Source: Photobacterium jeanii (GTDB lineage: Bacteria; Pseudomonadota; Gammaproteobacteria; Enterobacterales; Vibrionaceae). Taken from it: a stretch of 64,000 nt of DNA. Position numbers and translations under genes: made by a program. This document shows positions 26,595 to 35,508 of this stretch, piece by piece. The notes under the pieces were generated by a model. The model was not told the DNA's origin and searched no databases. It was given only the letters and a program-made list of their open reading frames with translations. Position 1 is the first letter of the stretch. Each line of letters starts with the position of its first letter. Where the stretch lies: assembly GCF_001650345.1 (NCBI RefSeq), contig NZ_LVHF01000033.1:806001-870000 (forward strand), given 5' to 3'.

Positions 26595-26702
26595 GATAAT
26601 TTTTAATCGTTTTAATTAACTACATTATCATTTTATAGAAATACAAATAGAAAAGCAGCCAATAAAAGCGTTGTGGCGCTTAATACTGGTAATTCTTTGT
26701 GA

Positions 26703-27254
26703 TTATCCGAGTGGATAGCGAGCTGAAAGTAGCATTTGTCCATCATTCAGGCCGCTAAGGTGAAGCTCAACCCCAATCGAAATCAAATCAGTTGCATGAT
26801 AGCGGTAGAATAGATGGAACTTATCTAACTCTTCGTCTTCCGGCATAAAGTAGGTACCGATAGAGGCGCCTACTTCTGATTGTGCATCTGCCCAGACTGA
26901 AAAGTCGATACTGAACTCAGAGAAGGTTTCTCCCCATTCTGCTTGTATTTCATCATTCTTACGTGAGTGGGCTTTTAGGTAGCCGCGAACATCTGCACGA
27001 TCGGCAATGGGTGCGTTAAAACCAATACCACCAGTGAGTAGCCAGTCTGATTGAAAAGCAGTTTGAGCGTTGTAAACGAAATGCGCGTGCTCATGGAAAG
27101 GGACGCTGCCTGCAATACCTACGCCACCAGGATCTGTAATGACTTGTGCTTCAACATAGTTGTAAGAAAAGTTATTGGCATTACAAAGTGGTGAAGCTAA
27201 AAGGGCAATAAGTCCAATAGCTGTAAAGGAACAAGAAGGTAAGTACGCGCGCAT
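26703..27254 (-). CDS. Predicted outer-membrane beta-barrel protein, paralogue B
   Basis: A 183-residue exported protein with a signal peptide ending near CNA-NNF. Same plan as paralogue A, 108 bases away on the same strand: NNFSYNY at the mature N-terminus, GGIGFNAPIADRADVRGYLKAHSRK in the middle, SEVGASIGTYF, and the closing LSARYPLG. Divergence between the copies is substantial, so the duplication is not recent. Function unknown; it may be a small porin or structural barrel. Confidence 0.8.
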   Translation of the reverse strand: MRAYLPSCSFTAIGLIALLASPLCNANNFSYNYVEAQVITDPGGVGIAGSVPFHEHAHFVYNAQTAFQSDWLLTGGIGFNAPIADRADVRGYLKAHSRKNDEIQAEWGETFSEFSIDFSVWADAQSEVGASIGTYFMPEDEELDKFHLFYRYHATDLISIGVELHLSGLNDGQMLLSARYPLG

Positions 27255-27582
27255 GATTTACTTATGAGGTTTGATTTTTAACAAGTTGTATTATGGCATG
27301 AATTACAGCCTTTTTGATAGCTTAGTGTTTAATGTGGAGGCTTATTATTGCTATCAATGCATAATTCAACTTATATATAAAAAGTTAGGTTTTATGTGAA
27401 ATTTTATTTTGGGGCATATTTGAGTTGCAAGATGCGGGGGGCGTGGAATTTTGGTTTGTGGTGGTGATTCTGTTCTCTAAGCGGTTTATTGTTGAGAATC
27501 GCTAGGAGAAAGCGTAACAAACTGATAAGGTGCGCGACCTTGAAAGCATTTTCAGCCTTATTTCTACTGAAAGGATAACATC
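27255..27582. other. Intergenic region upstream of dbpA
   Basis: About 330 bases between divergent genes, AT-rich at the left. Apart from AAGGA before the TTG start of dbpA, I see no ORF, repeat or hairpin worth naming. Confidence 0.4.
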
Positions 27583-28968
27583 TTGAGCCAGACAGCTTTT
27601 TCTTCATTATCACTGAAGCCAGCGTTATTGGATAACCTCTCATCGCTAGGCTACAACGAGATGACCCCAATTCAAGCGCAAAGCTTGCCACACATGCTGG
27701 CTGGTAAAGATGTCATTGCCCAAGGTAAAACAGGCTCGGGTAAAACAGCTGCCTTTGGTTTGGGGTTACTATCAAACCTGAATGTGAAACGCTACCGCGT
27801 GCAAACTTTGGTGCTTTGTCCTACCCGTGAGCTAGCTGATCAGGTAGCGAAAGAGATCCGTAAGCTGGCGCGTGCTATCCACAATATCAAAGTGCTAACT
27901 TTGTGTGGTGGTATGCCATTTGGTCCGCAAATTGGCTCGCTAGAACACGGCGCACACATTATCGTGGGTACACCGGGTCGTGTAGAAGAGCACCTACGTA
28001 AAGGCAACCTAAACTTAGATGAATTGAATACACTGGTATTTGATGAAGCAGATCGCATGATGGAAATGGGTTTCCAATCCGCGATTGATGCCATCATTGA
28101 CTACGCGCCAGCTGATCGACAAACCTTGCTGTTCAGTGCGACATATCCTAAGCAGATCAAAGCAATTGTGGATGACATCATGCACAAGCCTGTGATGGTG
28201 AAAGTGGAATCGACTCATGATAACAGCAGTATCGAGCAGCGCTTCTTCAAAGTGGACGACAACGAAAGCCGTATGACGGCAGTACGTCTGCTGCTTCAGC
28301 ATTACCAGCCTGAATCAACCGTGGTGTTCTGTAATACTAAGCGTGAAGCGCAAGAAATTGCAGACGCGTTAGATATGTATGGTTTTAGTGCGGTGGCACT
28401 GCATGGTGACTTAGATCAGCGTGAACGTGATCGTACCTTGGTGCGCTTTGCCAATAAGAGTGCGTCAATTTTAGTCGCCACCGATGTTGCCGCGCGTGGT
28501 CTAGATATCGACTCGCTTGACGCAGTCATTAACTACCACATTGCTCGTGATACTGAAGTTCATGTTCACCGTGTAGGTCGTACTGGTCGTGCGGGCAGTA
28601 AAGGTGTGGCGTGTTCTCTGTTTAGCGATAAAGAGCATTACAAAGTTGCGTTGTTGGAAGACTACCTTGATAAACGTATTGAAGGTGAAATCTTGCCTCC
28701 AATGGAGCTATTGAACAAACCAACGCGTCGCCCTACGATGACGACATTGCAAATCGATGGCGGCAAGAAACAAAAAGTACGTCCGGGTGATATTCTTGGT
28801 GCACTAACGGGTGAAAACGGCATTCAAGGTTCACAAGTGGGTAAAATTCACCTATTTGATAACTGTGCTTATGTTGCGGTTCACAGTGACGCAACGCGAC
28901 CTGCTTTACGCAAGTTAGAAAAAGGAAAGATGAAGGGTCGTAACTTCCGCGTTCGTGTGATCCGCTAA
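27583..28968 (+). CDS. dbpA: ATP-dependent RNA helicase DbpA
   Basis: A 461-residue DEAD-box helicase that acts in assembly of the large ribosomal subunit by binding hairpin 92 of 23S rRNA. Motifs in order: Q motif (MTPIQAQSLP), motif I AQGKTGSGKT, PTRELADQ, TPGR, DEAD (VFDEADRMMEMGF), SAT, then the second helicase domain with ATDVAARGLD and HRVGRTGRAG. The C-terminal ~75 residues (TLQIDGGKKQKVRPGDILGALTGENG, VGKIHLFDNCAYVAV) form the RNA-binding domain specific to DbpA. The start is TTG 27583, supported by AAGGA nine bases upstream. Confidence 0.96.
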   Translation: MSQTAFSSLSLKPALLDNLSSLGYNEMTPIQAQSLPHMLAGKDVIAQGKTGSGKTAAFGLGLLSNLNVKRYRVQTLVLCPTRELADQVAKEIRKLARAIHNIKVLTLCGGMPFGPQIGSLEHGAHIIVGTPGRVEEHLRKGNLNLDELNTLVFDEADRMMEMGFQSAIDAIIDYAPADRQTLLFSATYPKQIKAIVDDIMHKPVMVKVESTHDNSSIEQRFFKVDDNESRMTAVRLLLQHYQPESTVVFCNTKREAQEIADALDMYGFSAVALHGDLDQRERDRTLVRFANKSASILVATDVAARGLDIDSLDAVINYHIARDTEVHVHRVGRTGRAGSKGVACSLFSDKEHYKVALLEDYLDKRIEGEILPPMELLNKPTRRPTMTTLQIDGGKKQKVRPGDILGALTGENGIQGSQVGKIHLFDNCAYVAVHSDATRPALRKLEKGKMKGRNFRVRVIR

Positions 28969-28998
28969 CGCTTTAATTATCCAAAGATTTATACTACT

Positions 28999-29026
28999 AA
29001 GCCGCTGTTTTAACAGCGGCTTTTTC
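28999..29026 (+). terminator. Rho-independent terminator of dbpA
   Basis: Stem AAGCCGCTG / CAGCGGCTT, loop TTTTAA, then TTTTT. Confidence 0.93.
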
Positions 29027-29085
29027 ATATGATTTTTGACATCAACTAGCCCTAAACCTAATCTACATTAAAGGATTGGTCTGTA

Positions 29086-29514
29086 TTAGCCTCTGCTTTG
29101 AGCTTCTCTTTCTAAGATTTTTCGTTCTTCTTCTATGACTTTCGTAAGCTGACCTTGTACTTCGATAAGCTGTGATTGAAAGCTCTCTTTTAGGTTTTTA
29201 GAGGCTTCATTATCAAACTTTGAGAGGTTTTTAATTTGTTTGACGAGTTCTTCAGCTTTATCACTTAGCTGTTTTTTGAGTTTTTGAAGCTCATCTTTTC
29301 GATTCTCATCTTGAGTCATGGCTTTTATTACTTTTGCCGTTGTCGCTTCTATCTGTTCGTGAAGGTTTTTATTATGGTCGATTGGCTTTGGTGTCGATTC
29401 TTGGTTTTCAAAAATAGGCTTAACTTGCACCTTAGCATTCTGTGCTGCGAATCCTTTAGTGCTTGCCTGTTGGTAGTCAAAAATTGACATTGAAGGGCTC
29501 ATTGCTACTTTCAT
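29086..29514 (-). CDS. Coiled-coil hypothetical protein, 142 residues
   Basis: Family not recognised. The first ~50 residues look disordered. From about residue 55 to the end the sequence is a charged heptad-rich coiled coil (KDELQKLKKQLSDKAEELVKQIKNL, QSQLIEVQGQLTKVIEEERKILE). There is no signal peptide. ATG 29514 follows AAGGACTG, a good ribosome site. It may be an oligomerisation or adaptor protein. Confidence 0.7.
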   Translation of the reverse strand: MKVAMSPSMSIFDYQQASTKGFAAQNAKVQVKPIFENQESTPKPIDHNKNLHEQIEATTAKVIKAMTQDENRKDELQKLKKQLSDKAEELVKQIKNLSKFDNEASKNLKESFQSQLIEVQGQLTKVIEEERKILEREAQSRG

Positions 29515-29662
29515 TATTCAGTCCTTTTATATGCTCTCTAGCAATATAAAGCGACCAACTAGGTTTGTTGTTAAATAAAAACTAGGAGCTTGGTTCGTTA
29601 TATGAATAAGTTGATAGTTGTTATGGTGTCTTCTTGGCTTGCTGAAAGAGAAGGGAATAATA

Positions 29663-29703
29663 AAAAGGCGGTATTCTGAGGTTAGCAGTCAGAATACCGC
29701 AAA
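29663..29703 (-). terminator. Rho-independent terminator
   Basis: Perfect 12-bp stem, GCGGTATTCTGA (29668-29679) and its complement (29689-29700). On the minus strand it is followed by a T-run, so it ends the membrane protein gene at 29745. Confidence 0.88.
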
Positions 29704-29744
29704 AGGGAACTTCAAGGATAGTGATAGTTATATTAATTTATCGG

Positions 29745-30245
29745 TTATTTACCATTTTCATTGCGAATATACATGATAGCGACCATGCTAAAACCAATGA
29801 ATTGCCATAAGTATTGACCATCGCTTGCACCAGTAATTGTTTGAGTAAACGCCATACAAGCCGTAACAAATAAAGAAGCAATACCCGCTCTTAATAGCCA
29901 AGGTCTTTGCTTTTCTTGCATGAATTCACCAGCGAAAACAGAACGAAGAATCAGAATGAATGGTACACACTGTAAAACGATCAAAATAGGGAACATAAAG
30001 TCGAATGTTGGGCTAATAAAAGTATGACCAACGGCACTCTTATCCCAAGTACCTACAATATATTCTTTCCAACCTTGCCATGTATCACCGTGATAAGCTG
30101 TTTCAGGCGTAATTATGCCTAATAATACGCCACAGACTTTATCGATGAATCCATTTTTAAACCAGAATACAAACAAAAAGATTTGAAGAGGGATCACCTG
30201 AAAAGCAAGTGACTTTAGAAAGTTGGTGTTGTTTGTGTTGTTCAT
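29745..30245 (-). CDS. Hypothetical four-helix membrane protein
   Basis: A ~166-residue integral membrane protein with four predicted helices, at about residues 12-30, 82-100, 118-136 and 142-158. Between helices 1 and 2 there is a ~45-residue loop rich in aromatic residues (YHGDTWQGWKEYIVGTWDKS). No family recognised. The frame reaches GTG 30254; ATG 30245 is the likelier start. It lies downstream of the ToxR/CadC-like regulator on the same strand, with a hairpin in the 195-base gap, so it may be a target or a partner. Confidence 0.75.
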   Translation of the reverse strand: MNNTNNTNFLKSLAFQVIPLQIFLFVFWFKNGFIDKVCGVLLGIITPETAYHGDTWQGWKEYIVGTWDKSAVGHTFISPTFDFMFPILIVLQCVPFILILRSVFAGEFMQEKQRPWLLRAGIASLFVTACMAFTQTITGASDGQYLWQFIGFSMVAIMYIRNENGK

Positions 30246-30384
30246 AATGTTCACATCTTACGAGTTGTTGATGGTGAAAATTATGCCGCGAATAAGTAAT
30301 GACGATCTGATGCAAGACAAGAACGGAAAAAAACAAACAAAAATCAAATAGTGGATAGCAGCTCTGTAAGAAGGAACAATTGGC

Positions 30385-30421
30385 TGAGATACCTTGTAGA
30401 CAGGGCTATGGAGGTATCTCA
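30385..30421 (-). other. Hairpin between membrane regulator and membrane protein genes
   Basis: Perfect 10-bp arms TGAGATACCT (30385-30394) and AGGTATCTCA (30412-30421) around a 17-base loop. There is no T-run on the minus strand. It could be an attenuator, a processing site or a weak terminator of the regulator gene. Confidence 0.5.
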
Positions 30422-30440
30422 ACAGAATCGGTAAAAACAA

Positions 30441-31916
30441 CTATTTTGTTGCAGGGAAAAGGTTTGATTTTTGTAAAGATGCTTTAAGTTCAGCGAGTTG
30501 AGCTGATTGGCCATGACTTAGGCGAGTGAAGCGCTGATAGTTGTATTCTGCCCCTTTAGGATTATCCGCTTGGCTATCAGCCACGCTTAGCAAGTAATAA
30601 CTTAATGGACTTGGTGAATTTTCAGCTGCATAAAACAAATATGGGTATGCTTGCTCACTATGGTTATTAACGATTAAAGCAAGACCTAAACTAATATTGG
30701 CAATGTTGCAACGTGGGTTCTTTTCAAAGGCTGCTTTGGCATGGATAAGGGCTTGCTGTTTATTATCATCGAGATGGTCATTAAGGTACTGCATAGAAGC
30801 AGCATAGGCAAAGAGTGCGTCAAGTAAGTAATTGTCACGCCCTTGCTGTTTTATTTTGTCAAACTCAGGAAGCAGTAATTTGAAACTGTCTGCGTTTTTA
30901 CCTTGATAAAATAGGGATATCCCTTTTGATATTACTTGCCAGTCATTGTATGAGTTAACCGAAGTTACACGGTGATTGGCAAAGCCGTAATCTGACGCCG
31001 TTGGTGAAATTGTTGTTTTTAGTGATAATACCAAATCACCAATGGCAGAAAAGAAATCTTCTTTTGAAAATGTTTTATCTAGTTCTTTTGTTTTACCATC
31101 AAGGTTTGGGTTATCTAATAAAAGCTTAATGTGATAACCATCATGTGTTTCTTTTATCCATCCTTTTAAAGAAATCGCTTCCGGTGTGAGTTGCTTTTTA
31201 GCGTCACTTGTCATTTGTGAATAATGATAACCCACAATGTTATTTGATGAATTTAAGCCAAAGAAAAGATAGTTATATACATTGCGAGCTATGGTCAGAT
31301 CTTTGTTTTGATCCAATACCAACTCATGAAAAATAACAGGGATAATATGCTCATTATTTACTTCGTTGATAATGGGTTGTACGGCATTATCACTACTATC
31401 TTGCAAAGCATAATAGCCAAGTCCCATTGCGCTAAGCGTGAAAACAGAAAGCAAGCTTAGCACTGCGACTTGTCGTTTGGCTCTCTTGCGTTTCTCCTCG
31501 GTTGGAGCAGTGAAAGTCTCTTGCTTGGACGTTGGTGGTGGAGTGGTGTCTTGCTTTGGATTGTTACTGAGCGCTGTCGCCTCTTTTATTTCGTTTACCT
31601 CAATATCAAAAAGATAACCTTGTTTAGGAATTGTCTTAATGATGGAGTATGGGCGATGCTGGTCATTTAACTGGTTGCGGAGTTGGCTGATAACTTGGCG
31701 AACTAAGTTATCCGAGACATGGCTGCGTTCCCATACGGCATCGGCAAGCATCTTCGCACTTTGTACTTTGCCTTGATTGTGGATGAAGAAGTGCAACATC
31801 CGAGCCTGAAGTGGCTCAAGGTGGCGCTCTTCTTTATTAAGGAGTAGGCGGTTTTGCTCTGGGATAAAAATGATTTCAGGATCAGTGTCTAACCGATAGT
31901 TCACAGCAGATGACAT
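30441..31916 (-). CDS. ToxR/CadC-like transmembrane transcriptional regulator
   Basis: A 491-residue protein with a cytoplasmic OmpR/PhoB-type winged-helix domain in the first ~105 residues (LEPLQARMLHFFIHNQGKVQSAKMLADAVWERSHVSDNLVRQVISQLRNQL, then IIKTIPKQGYLF). A low-complexity linker and a single transmembrane segment follow at about 148-171. The large periplasmic domain has helical repeats at its end that resemble TPR units (NCNIANISLGLALIV). This is the one-component layout of CadC and ToxR. ATG 31916 has GGAAG just upstream and is preferred to 31946. Signal and targets are unknown; the downstream membrane protein is one candidate. Confidence 0.88.
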   Translation of the reverse strand: MSSAVNYRLDTDPEIIFIPEQNRLLLNKEERHLEPLQARMLHFFIHNQGKVQSAKMLADAVWERSHVSDNLVRQVISQLRNQLNDQHRPYSIIKTIPKQGYLFDIEVNEIKEATALSNNPKQDTTPPPTSKQETFTAPTEEKRKRAKRQVAVLSLLSVFTLSAMGLGYYALQDSSDNAVQPIINEVNNEHIIPVIFHELVLDQNKDLTIARNVYNYLFFGLNSSNNIVGYHYSQMTSDAKKQLTPEAISLKGWIKETHDGYHIKLLLDNPNLDGKTKELDKTFSKEDFFSAIGDLVLSLKTTISPTASDYGFANHRVTSVNSYNDWQVISKGISLFYQGKNADSFKLLLPEFDKIKQQGRDNYLLDALFAYAASMQYLNDHLDDNKQQALIHAKAAFEKNPRCNIANISLGLALIVNNHSEQAYPYLFYAAENSPSPLSYYLLSVADSQADNPKGAEYNYQRFTRLSHGQSAQLAELKASLQKSNLFPATK

Positions 31917-32099
31917 AGCTTCCACGCAACGATAAATAAACAGCACATGTGAGGTTATTCATTTTGAGTATGCTAAGCAAGTTAGAGCCTCGTTCTTTGT
32001 TAATTGCAAACACTTAGCTGTGCTTTATTAATCATTATCTGTCTTTTGGGATGAAAATTGTGGTGCTAGGTGCGATGTGTAAGTTTTAGCGCCCATAAA

Positions 32100-32125
32100 A
32101 TAAAACCACCCGAAGGTGGTTTCAT
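32100..32125 (-). terminator. Terminator of the thiamin salvage operon
   Basis: Stem AAACCACC / GGTGGTTT with a TTCG loop on the minus strand followed by TATTTTAT. Lies just after tenA. Confidence 0.85.
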
Positions 32126-32157
32126 GATATAGCGTAACGTCAGGCTAACCGACGGTG

Positions 32158-32823
32158 CTATTTAGCTGCGTTTAACCCTTGTTGCCAAAATGCCACTTCC
32201 ATACGTGTAGCTGTGCGGAAAATCTCGCACAGGCGTTGCCCACGTGTTGAATGAAGGTCGACTTCAGCCAGCATGGTATTGAGACGCTCAATGGTTTTGC
32301 CTGCGCCTTGCTGGAAATCATCACTTCCGTACATCTCAATCCAACTATTGTATGGGTTTGTGTCACGAACCGTCGTCGCATCATTGATCAAAGTGTTACC
32401 AATAACAGCATAACCAATGGCGCAAGGTGCAAGCGCAACGTATAGGTCTAATAAATCTCCTGCCATCCCAGTATCGAGTACATAACGGGTGTAAGCGACA
32501 GTACCAAAATCTTCCAGCTCTGCTTCCATATCAGACTCGGTGAGCCCCCATTGGCTGCAGTAAGTAACATGGTGCTGAATTTCAGTTTCTAACAATGCAG
32601 TCAAGCTTGGTAGAGGCTCACGCATGTCAGCCAGTGTCGGTGCTTTATAAACCGCTAATGCGTAAGCACGTGCATAATGCTTCAAAAACAGAAAGTCTTG
32701 CTTCAGGTAATGTAGGTAAGCGTGATTATTTAGCGTACCAGCGGCAAGTTGCTGTACAAATGTGTGTTGGGTGTAGTCTTGCCAATCTTGCTGACAAGCT
32801 TGGATCAAATCTTGGTAATTCAT
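32158..32823 (-). CDS. tenA: TenA, aminopyrimidine aminohydrolase (thiaminase II)
   Basis: A 221-residue all-helical enzyme. It hydrolyses the amino group of aminomethyl-pyrimidine formed from degraded thiamin, giving HMP for reuse. Likely active-site residues are D43 (KQDFLFL), C134 (LAPCAIGY) and a C-terminal Glu (TRMEVAFW). It is the last gene of the thiD-thiZ-thiX-thiY-tenA operon, and thus under the TPP riboswitch at 36422. Confidence 0.95.
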   Translation of the reverse strand: MNYQDLIQACQQDWQDYTQHTFVQQLAAGTLNNHAYLHYLKQDFLFLKHYARAYALAVYKAPTLADMREPLPSLTALLETEIQHHVTYCSQWGLTESDMEAELEDFGTVAYTRYVLDTGMAGDLLDLYVALAPCAIGYAVIGNTLINDATTVRDTNPYNSWIEMYGSDDFQQGAGKTIERLNTMLAEVDLHSTRGQRLCEIFRTATRMEVAFWQQGLNAAK

Positions 32824-32850
32824 AGCGATGCTCGATGGTTGTTTTAATGG

Positions 32851-33792
32851 TTATAGAGTAGGGACGTAGTCTTCAGCTTTTGGCGCATGCTTAATGATTT
32901 TGTGTTTGAACATGAATTGCGCGAAGTTGTCGTATCGAACAGGATCAACAGCGGCAGGGCGAAGAGCGAAACGCGGCAGTGTGTCTTGCCATGCACGGCG
33001 GTTAAGTTCGTTGTTGAGGGTATCTGGTGCGTATGCAACAAACTCTTTCCATGCTTGCTCTGGGTGATTAACAATGTATTGAGTCGCAAGCTCTAGCGCA
33101 GTGTTGAATTTTTTCAAAACAGCTGCGTCATAATTGTTTTTGTTCGCTACCACCACCAACTCATCGTATGAAGGTACGCCATGCTCTTCGGGGAAAAATG
33201 CCTTAGCTTTGTAGCCTTCAAGCGCAAGTTGATTTGATTCAAAGTTGCGTAAGCCACCCCAAATCGCATCCACTTTGCCTGACGCTAATGAAGAAGAGAG
33301 TGCCCAACCCACGTTGATGATTTTCACTTCATCAAATGCAACGCCGTGACGCTGTAACATGGTACCAATGGTGGCTTCTTCATTTCCTGCGATAGCAATA
33401 CCAATCTTTTTCCCTTTCATATCTGCAAGGGTTTTGATGTTGCCGTTATCAAGCGTCATCAAGGTATTGAGTGGGGTGGCGATCAATGTTGCTGAGCGAA
33501 TTAAAGGGAGACCTGCTGCTACATCTGTCGTTAGGCTGGTTTGATAGGAAATTGCCATATCAATTTTACCTGCAGCGACCAGTTTAGCTGGAACGCTTGG
33601 GTCAGCAGGTTCTTGGATTTTGATTGTTAGCCCTTGCTCAGCGAATAAGCCTTTTTGTTGAGCAATCACAATTGGGCCGTGGTTTGGGTTTACAAACCAA
33701 TCAAGCATCAAGGTCATCTCTTTTGCTGAAGCGGCCATGCTGCTAAGTCCTAGTGCTAGGGCTGTCGCAGAGTGAATCATCCATTTTTTCAT
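32851..33792 (-). CDS. thiY: ThiY, periplasmic pyrimidine-binding protein
   Basis: A 313-residue solute-binding protein of the NMT1/THI5-like family for uptake of thiamin pyrimidine precursors (formylaminopyrimidine or HMP). Signal peptide cleaves near ASA-KEM. Domain hallmarks are LDWFVNPNHGPIVIAQQKGLFAEQGL and GNEEATIGTMLQRHG. ATG 33792 follows AAAGG; the frame extends upstream to 33816. It works with ThiX and ThiZ. Confidence 0.93.
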   Translation of the reverse strand: MKKWMIHSATALALGLSSMAASAKEMTLMLDWFVNPNHGPIVIAQQKGLFAEQGLTIKIQEPADPSVPAKLVAAGKIDMAISYQTSLTTDVAAGLPLIRSATLIATPLNTLMTLDNGNIKTLADMKGKKIGIAIAGNEEATIGTMLQRHGVAFDEVKIINVGWALSSSLASGKVDAIWGGLRNFESNQLALEGYKAKAFFPEEHGVPSYDELVVVANKNNYDAAVLKKFNTALELATQYIVNHPEQAWKEFVAYAPDTLNNELNRRAWQDTLPRFALRPAAVDPVRYDNFAQFMFKHKIIKHAPKAEDYVPTL

Positions 33793-33869
33793 AGTTGAGC
33801 CTTTATTATGTTTCATTACGTTAGTTGTGTTTAATAAGTTACTGTTTGTTATTTAACGAGTGTTTGATG

Positions 33870-34679
33870 CTAGCTATTGCTTTGCCACGGAATTAAGCGT
33901 TTAAGCGCGATATCAGCAGCAAAATATAAAGTGATAGAAAAGCTCGATAAGATCAGCAGTGCTGCAAACATTTCATCGATTAACATTCGGGCGTTAGCTT
34001 GTAGCATCAAGTAGCCTAATCCTTCACTTGAGCCAACCCATTCACCGACAACAGCACCAATTGGCGCGACAACCACAGCTACGCGGATTCCTGACGCTAA
34101 CGCAGGCAGAGCCGCAGGTAGGCGAATATGACGTAGTTGTTGCCATTTGTTAGCGCCCATTGTTTTGGTGAGATCTAAATAGCCTGTAGGGGTATGGCGT
34201 AAACCGTCGTAACAGCAAGTGGTTACGGGGAAGAAGATAATGAGCCCTGCCATAACGACTTTTGAAGCCATGCCGTAGCCCAGCCAGAGCATCAAAATAG
34301 GGGCAATGGCAAAGACAGGAACTGCTTGGCTAGCGATTAAAATCGGCAGTAACCAGCGACGTAAGGGATCAAATAGCAGCATTTGTAGCGCAAAGCATAA
34401 GCCCATTGAAAGCCCAAGCAGAAGACCGAATACGACTTCCGCAGCTGTAACAGATGCGTGATAGAAAAGCACATCGCAACGCTGGATAAGCTTTTCGAAC
34501 ACCGCCACAGGACCAGGCAAAATAAAGCTGGGTAGGGCAAAAATGATCACTGCCAATTGCCATAAGCTAAGGATGATCACTGTGCTAACGAGTAAACGTA
34601 TAACAGGGTGAGAAAGCCCTGAACGTTTTGATTGTTGCTGCATCACCTTTTGGAGCGTGAGCTGAGGATGACTAGGCAT
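33870..34679 (-). CDS. thiX: ThiX, ABC transporter permease for thiamin precursor
   Basis: A 269-residue inner-membrane permease with six predicted helices and the ABC coupling motif EAA-like segment (TKTMGANKWQQLRHIRLPAALPALASGIRVAVVVAPIGAVVGEW). ATG 34679 is chosen because it overlaps the end of thiZ by eight bases, the usual coupling; the frame extends to 34742. Partner of ThiZ and ThiY. Confidence 0.92.
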   Translation of the reverse strand: MPSHPQLTLQKVMQQQSKRSGLSHPVIRLLVSTVIILSLWQLAVIIFALPSFILPGPVAVFEKLIQRCDVLFYHASVTAAEVVFGLLLGLSMGLCFALQMLLFDPLRRWLLPILIASQAVPVFAIAPILMLWLGYGMASKVVMAGLIIFFPVTTCCYDGLRHTPTGYLDLTKTMGANKWQQLRHIRLPAALPALASGIRVAVVVAPIGAVVGEWVGSSEGLGYLMLQANARMLIDEMFAALLILSSFSITLYFAADIALKRLIPWQSNS

Positions 34680-35505
34680 AATCTTGCTCCAAACGTTCGA
34701 TGATCTGCTGGTGGTGCTCGGCGAGTTCTGCACTGAAATCACGCGGTGGTACGGTTTGGGGCACTGGTAAAGTCACAATTTGAGAAGCCGCTTTTTTATC
34801 ACTGCGTGCATTCGCGCTTGACATCAGCAATAACTGATCACCAAGGCGTAATGCTTCTTGTGGATCATGGGTGATCAACAAGACGGTTTTGCCTTTTAAT
34901 AACTTTGCCGACAGGGTTTGTAGCTTATGGCGAGTAACGGCATCTAACGCAGAGAAGGGCTCATCCATTAGCACGACGGGTTTGTCTTGCATTAAGGTGC
35001 GAGCTAATGCCACACGTTGACGCATTCCGCCCGATAGTTGGTTTGGACGAGCATGAATGTACTCGCTCAATCCCACTAAGACTAAGAGCTGGTGGGCTTT
35101 ATCCTGTGCCGCTTTATCGGTTTGAACTTGATTAAATCGTAAGCTCAAACAGACATTTTCGAGTACCGATAACCAAGGCAATAACAGATCTTGCTGCGCC
35201 ATATAAGCAACTTGCTCAGATAAAACAGTGTCGTTATCTGTTGTAAGTTGCCCATGCCAGGTCGCTTGGGAGTCCAATAATCCGGCTAGTAATCGCAGTA
35301 GTGATGTTTTTCCGCAACCACTTTTGCCAAGAATGCAGCTCCATTTACCTTTTGGTAAATGGAGATTGAGGTTGGAGAACAGTGGTGCCTCGTTATCGAG
35401 ATAGCGAAGTTGGCATTGAGTCAAGTTGATCTCCATACCCGCACGAGTAGAAGCTAGCAGCGAGCTAGATAGCTGCTCTTGTTCAGAATGAGTATTTTGA
35501 ATCAT
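34672..35505 (-). CDS. thiZ: ThiZ, ABC transporter ATPase for thiamin precursor
   Basis: A 277-residue ATPase. Walker A is LGKSGCGKTSLLR, the signature is LSGGMRQRVALART, and Walker B is PVVLMDEPFSALD, with the switch His in LLITHDPQEAL. It belongs to the nitrate/sulfonate/thiamin-pyrimidine subfamily. Three bases separate it from thiD, and its 3' end overlaps thiX. Confidence 0.93.
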   Translation of the reverse strand: MIQNTHSEQEQLSSSLLASTRAGMEINLTQCQLRYLDNEAPLFSNLNLHLPKGKWSCILGKSGCGKTSLLRLLAGLLDSQATWHGQLTTDNDTVLSEQVAYMAQQDLLLPWLSVLENVCLSLRFNQVQTDKAAQDKAHQLLVLVGLSEYIHARPNQLSGGMRQRVALARTLMQDKPVVLMDEPFSALDAVTRHKLQTLSAKLLKGKTVLLITHDPQEALRLGDQLLLMSSANARSDKKAASQIVTLPVPQTVPPRDFSAELAEHHQQIIERLEQDYA

Positions 35506-35508
35506 CGC

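Noticed and set aside
30258-30440. 60-codon minus-strand ORF between the regulator and the membrane protein
   Set aside because: No ribosome site and it contains the hairpin at 30385-30421; unlikely to be coding.
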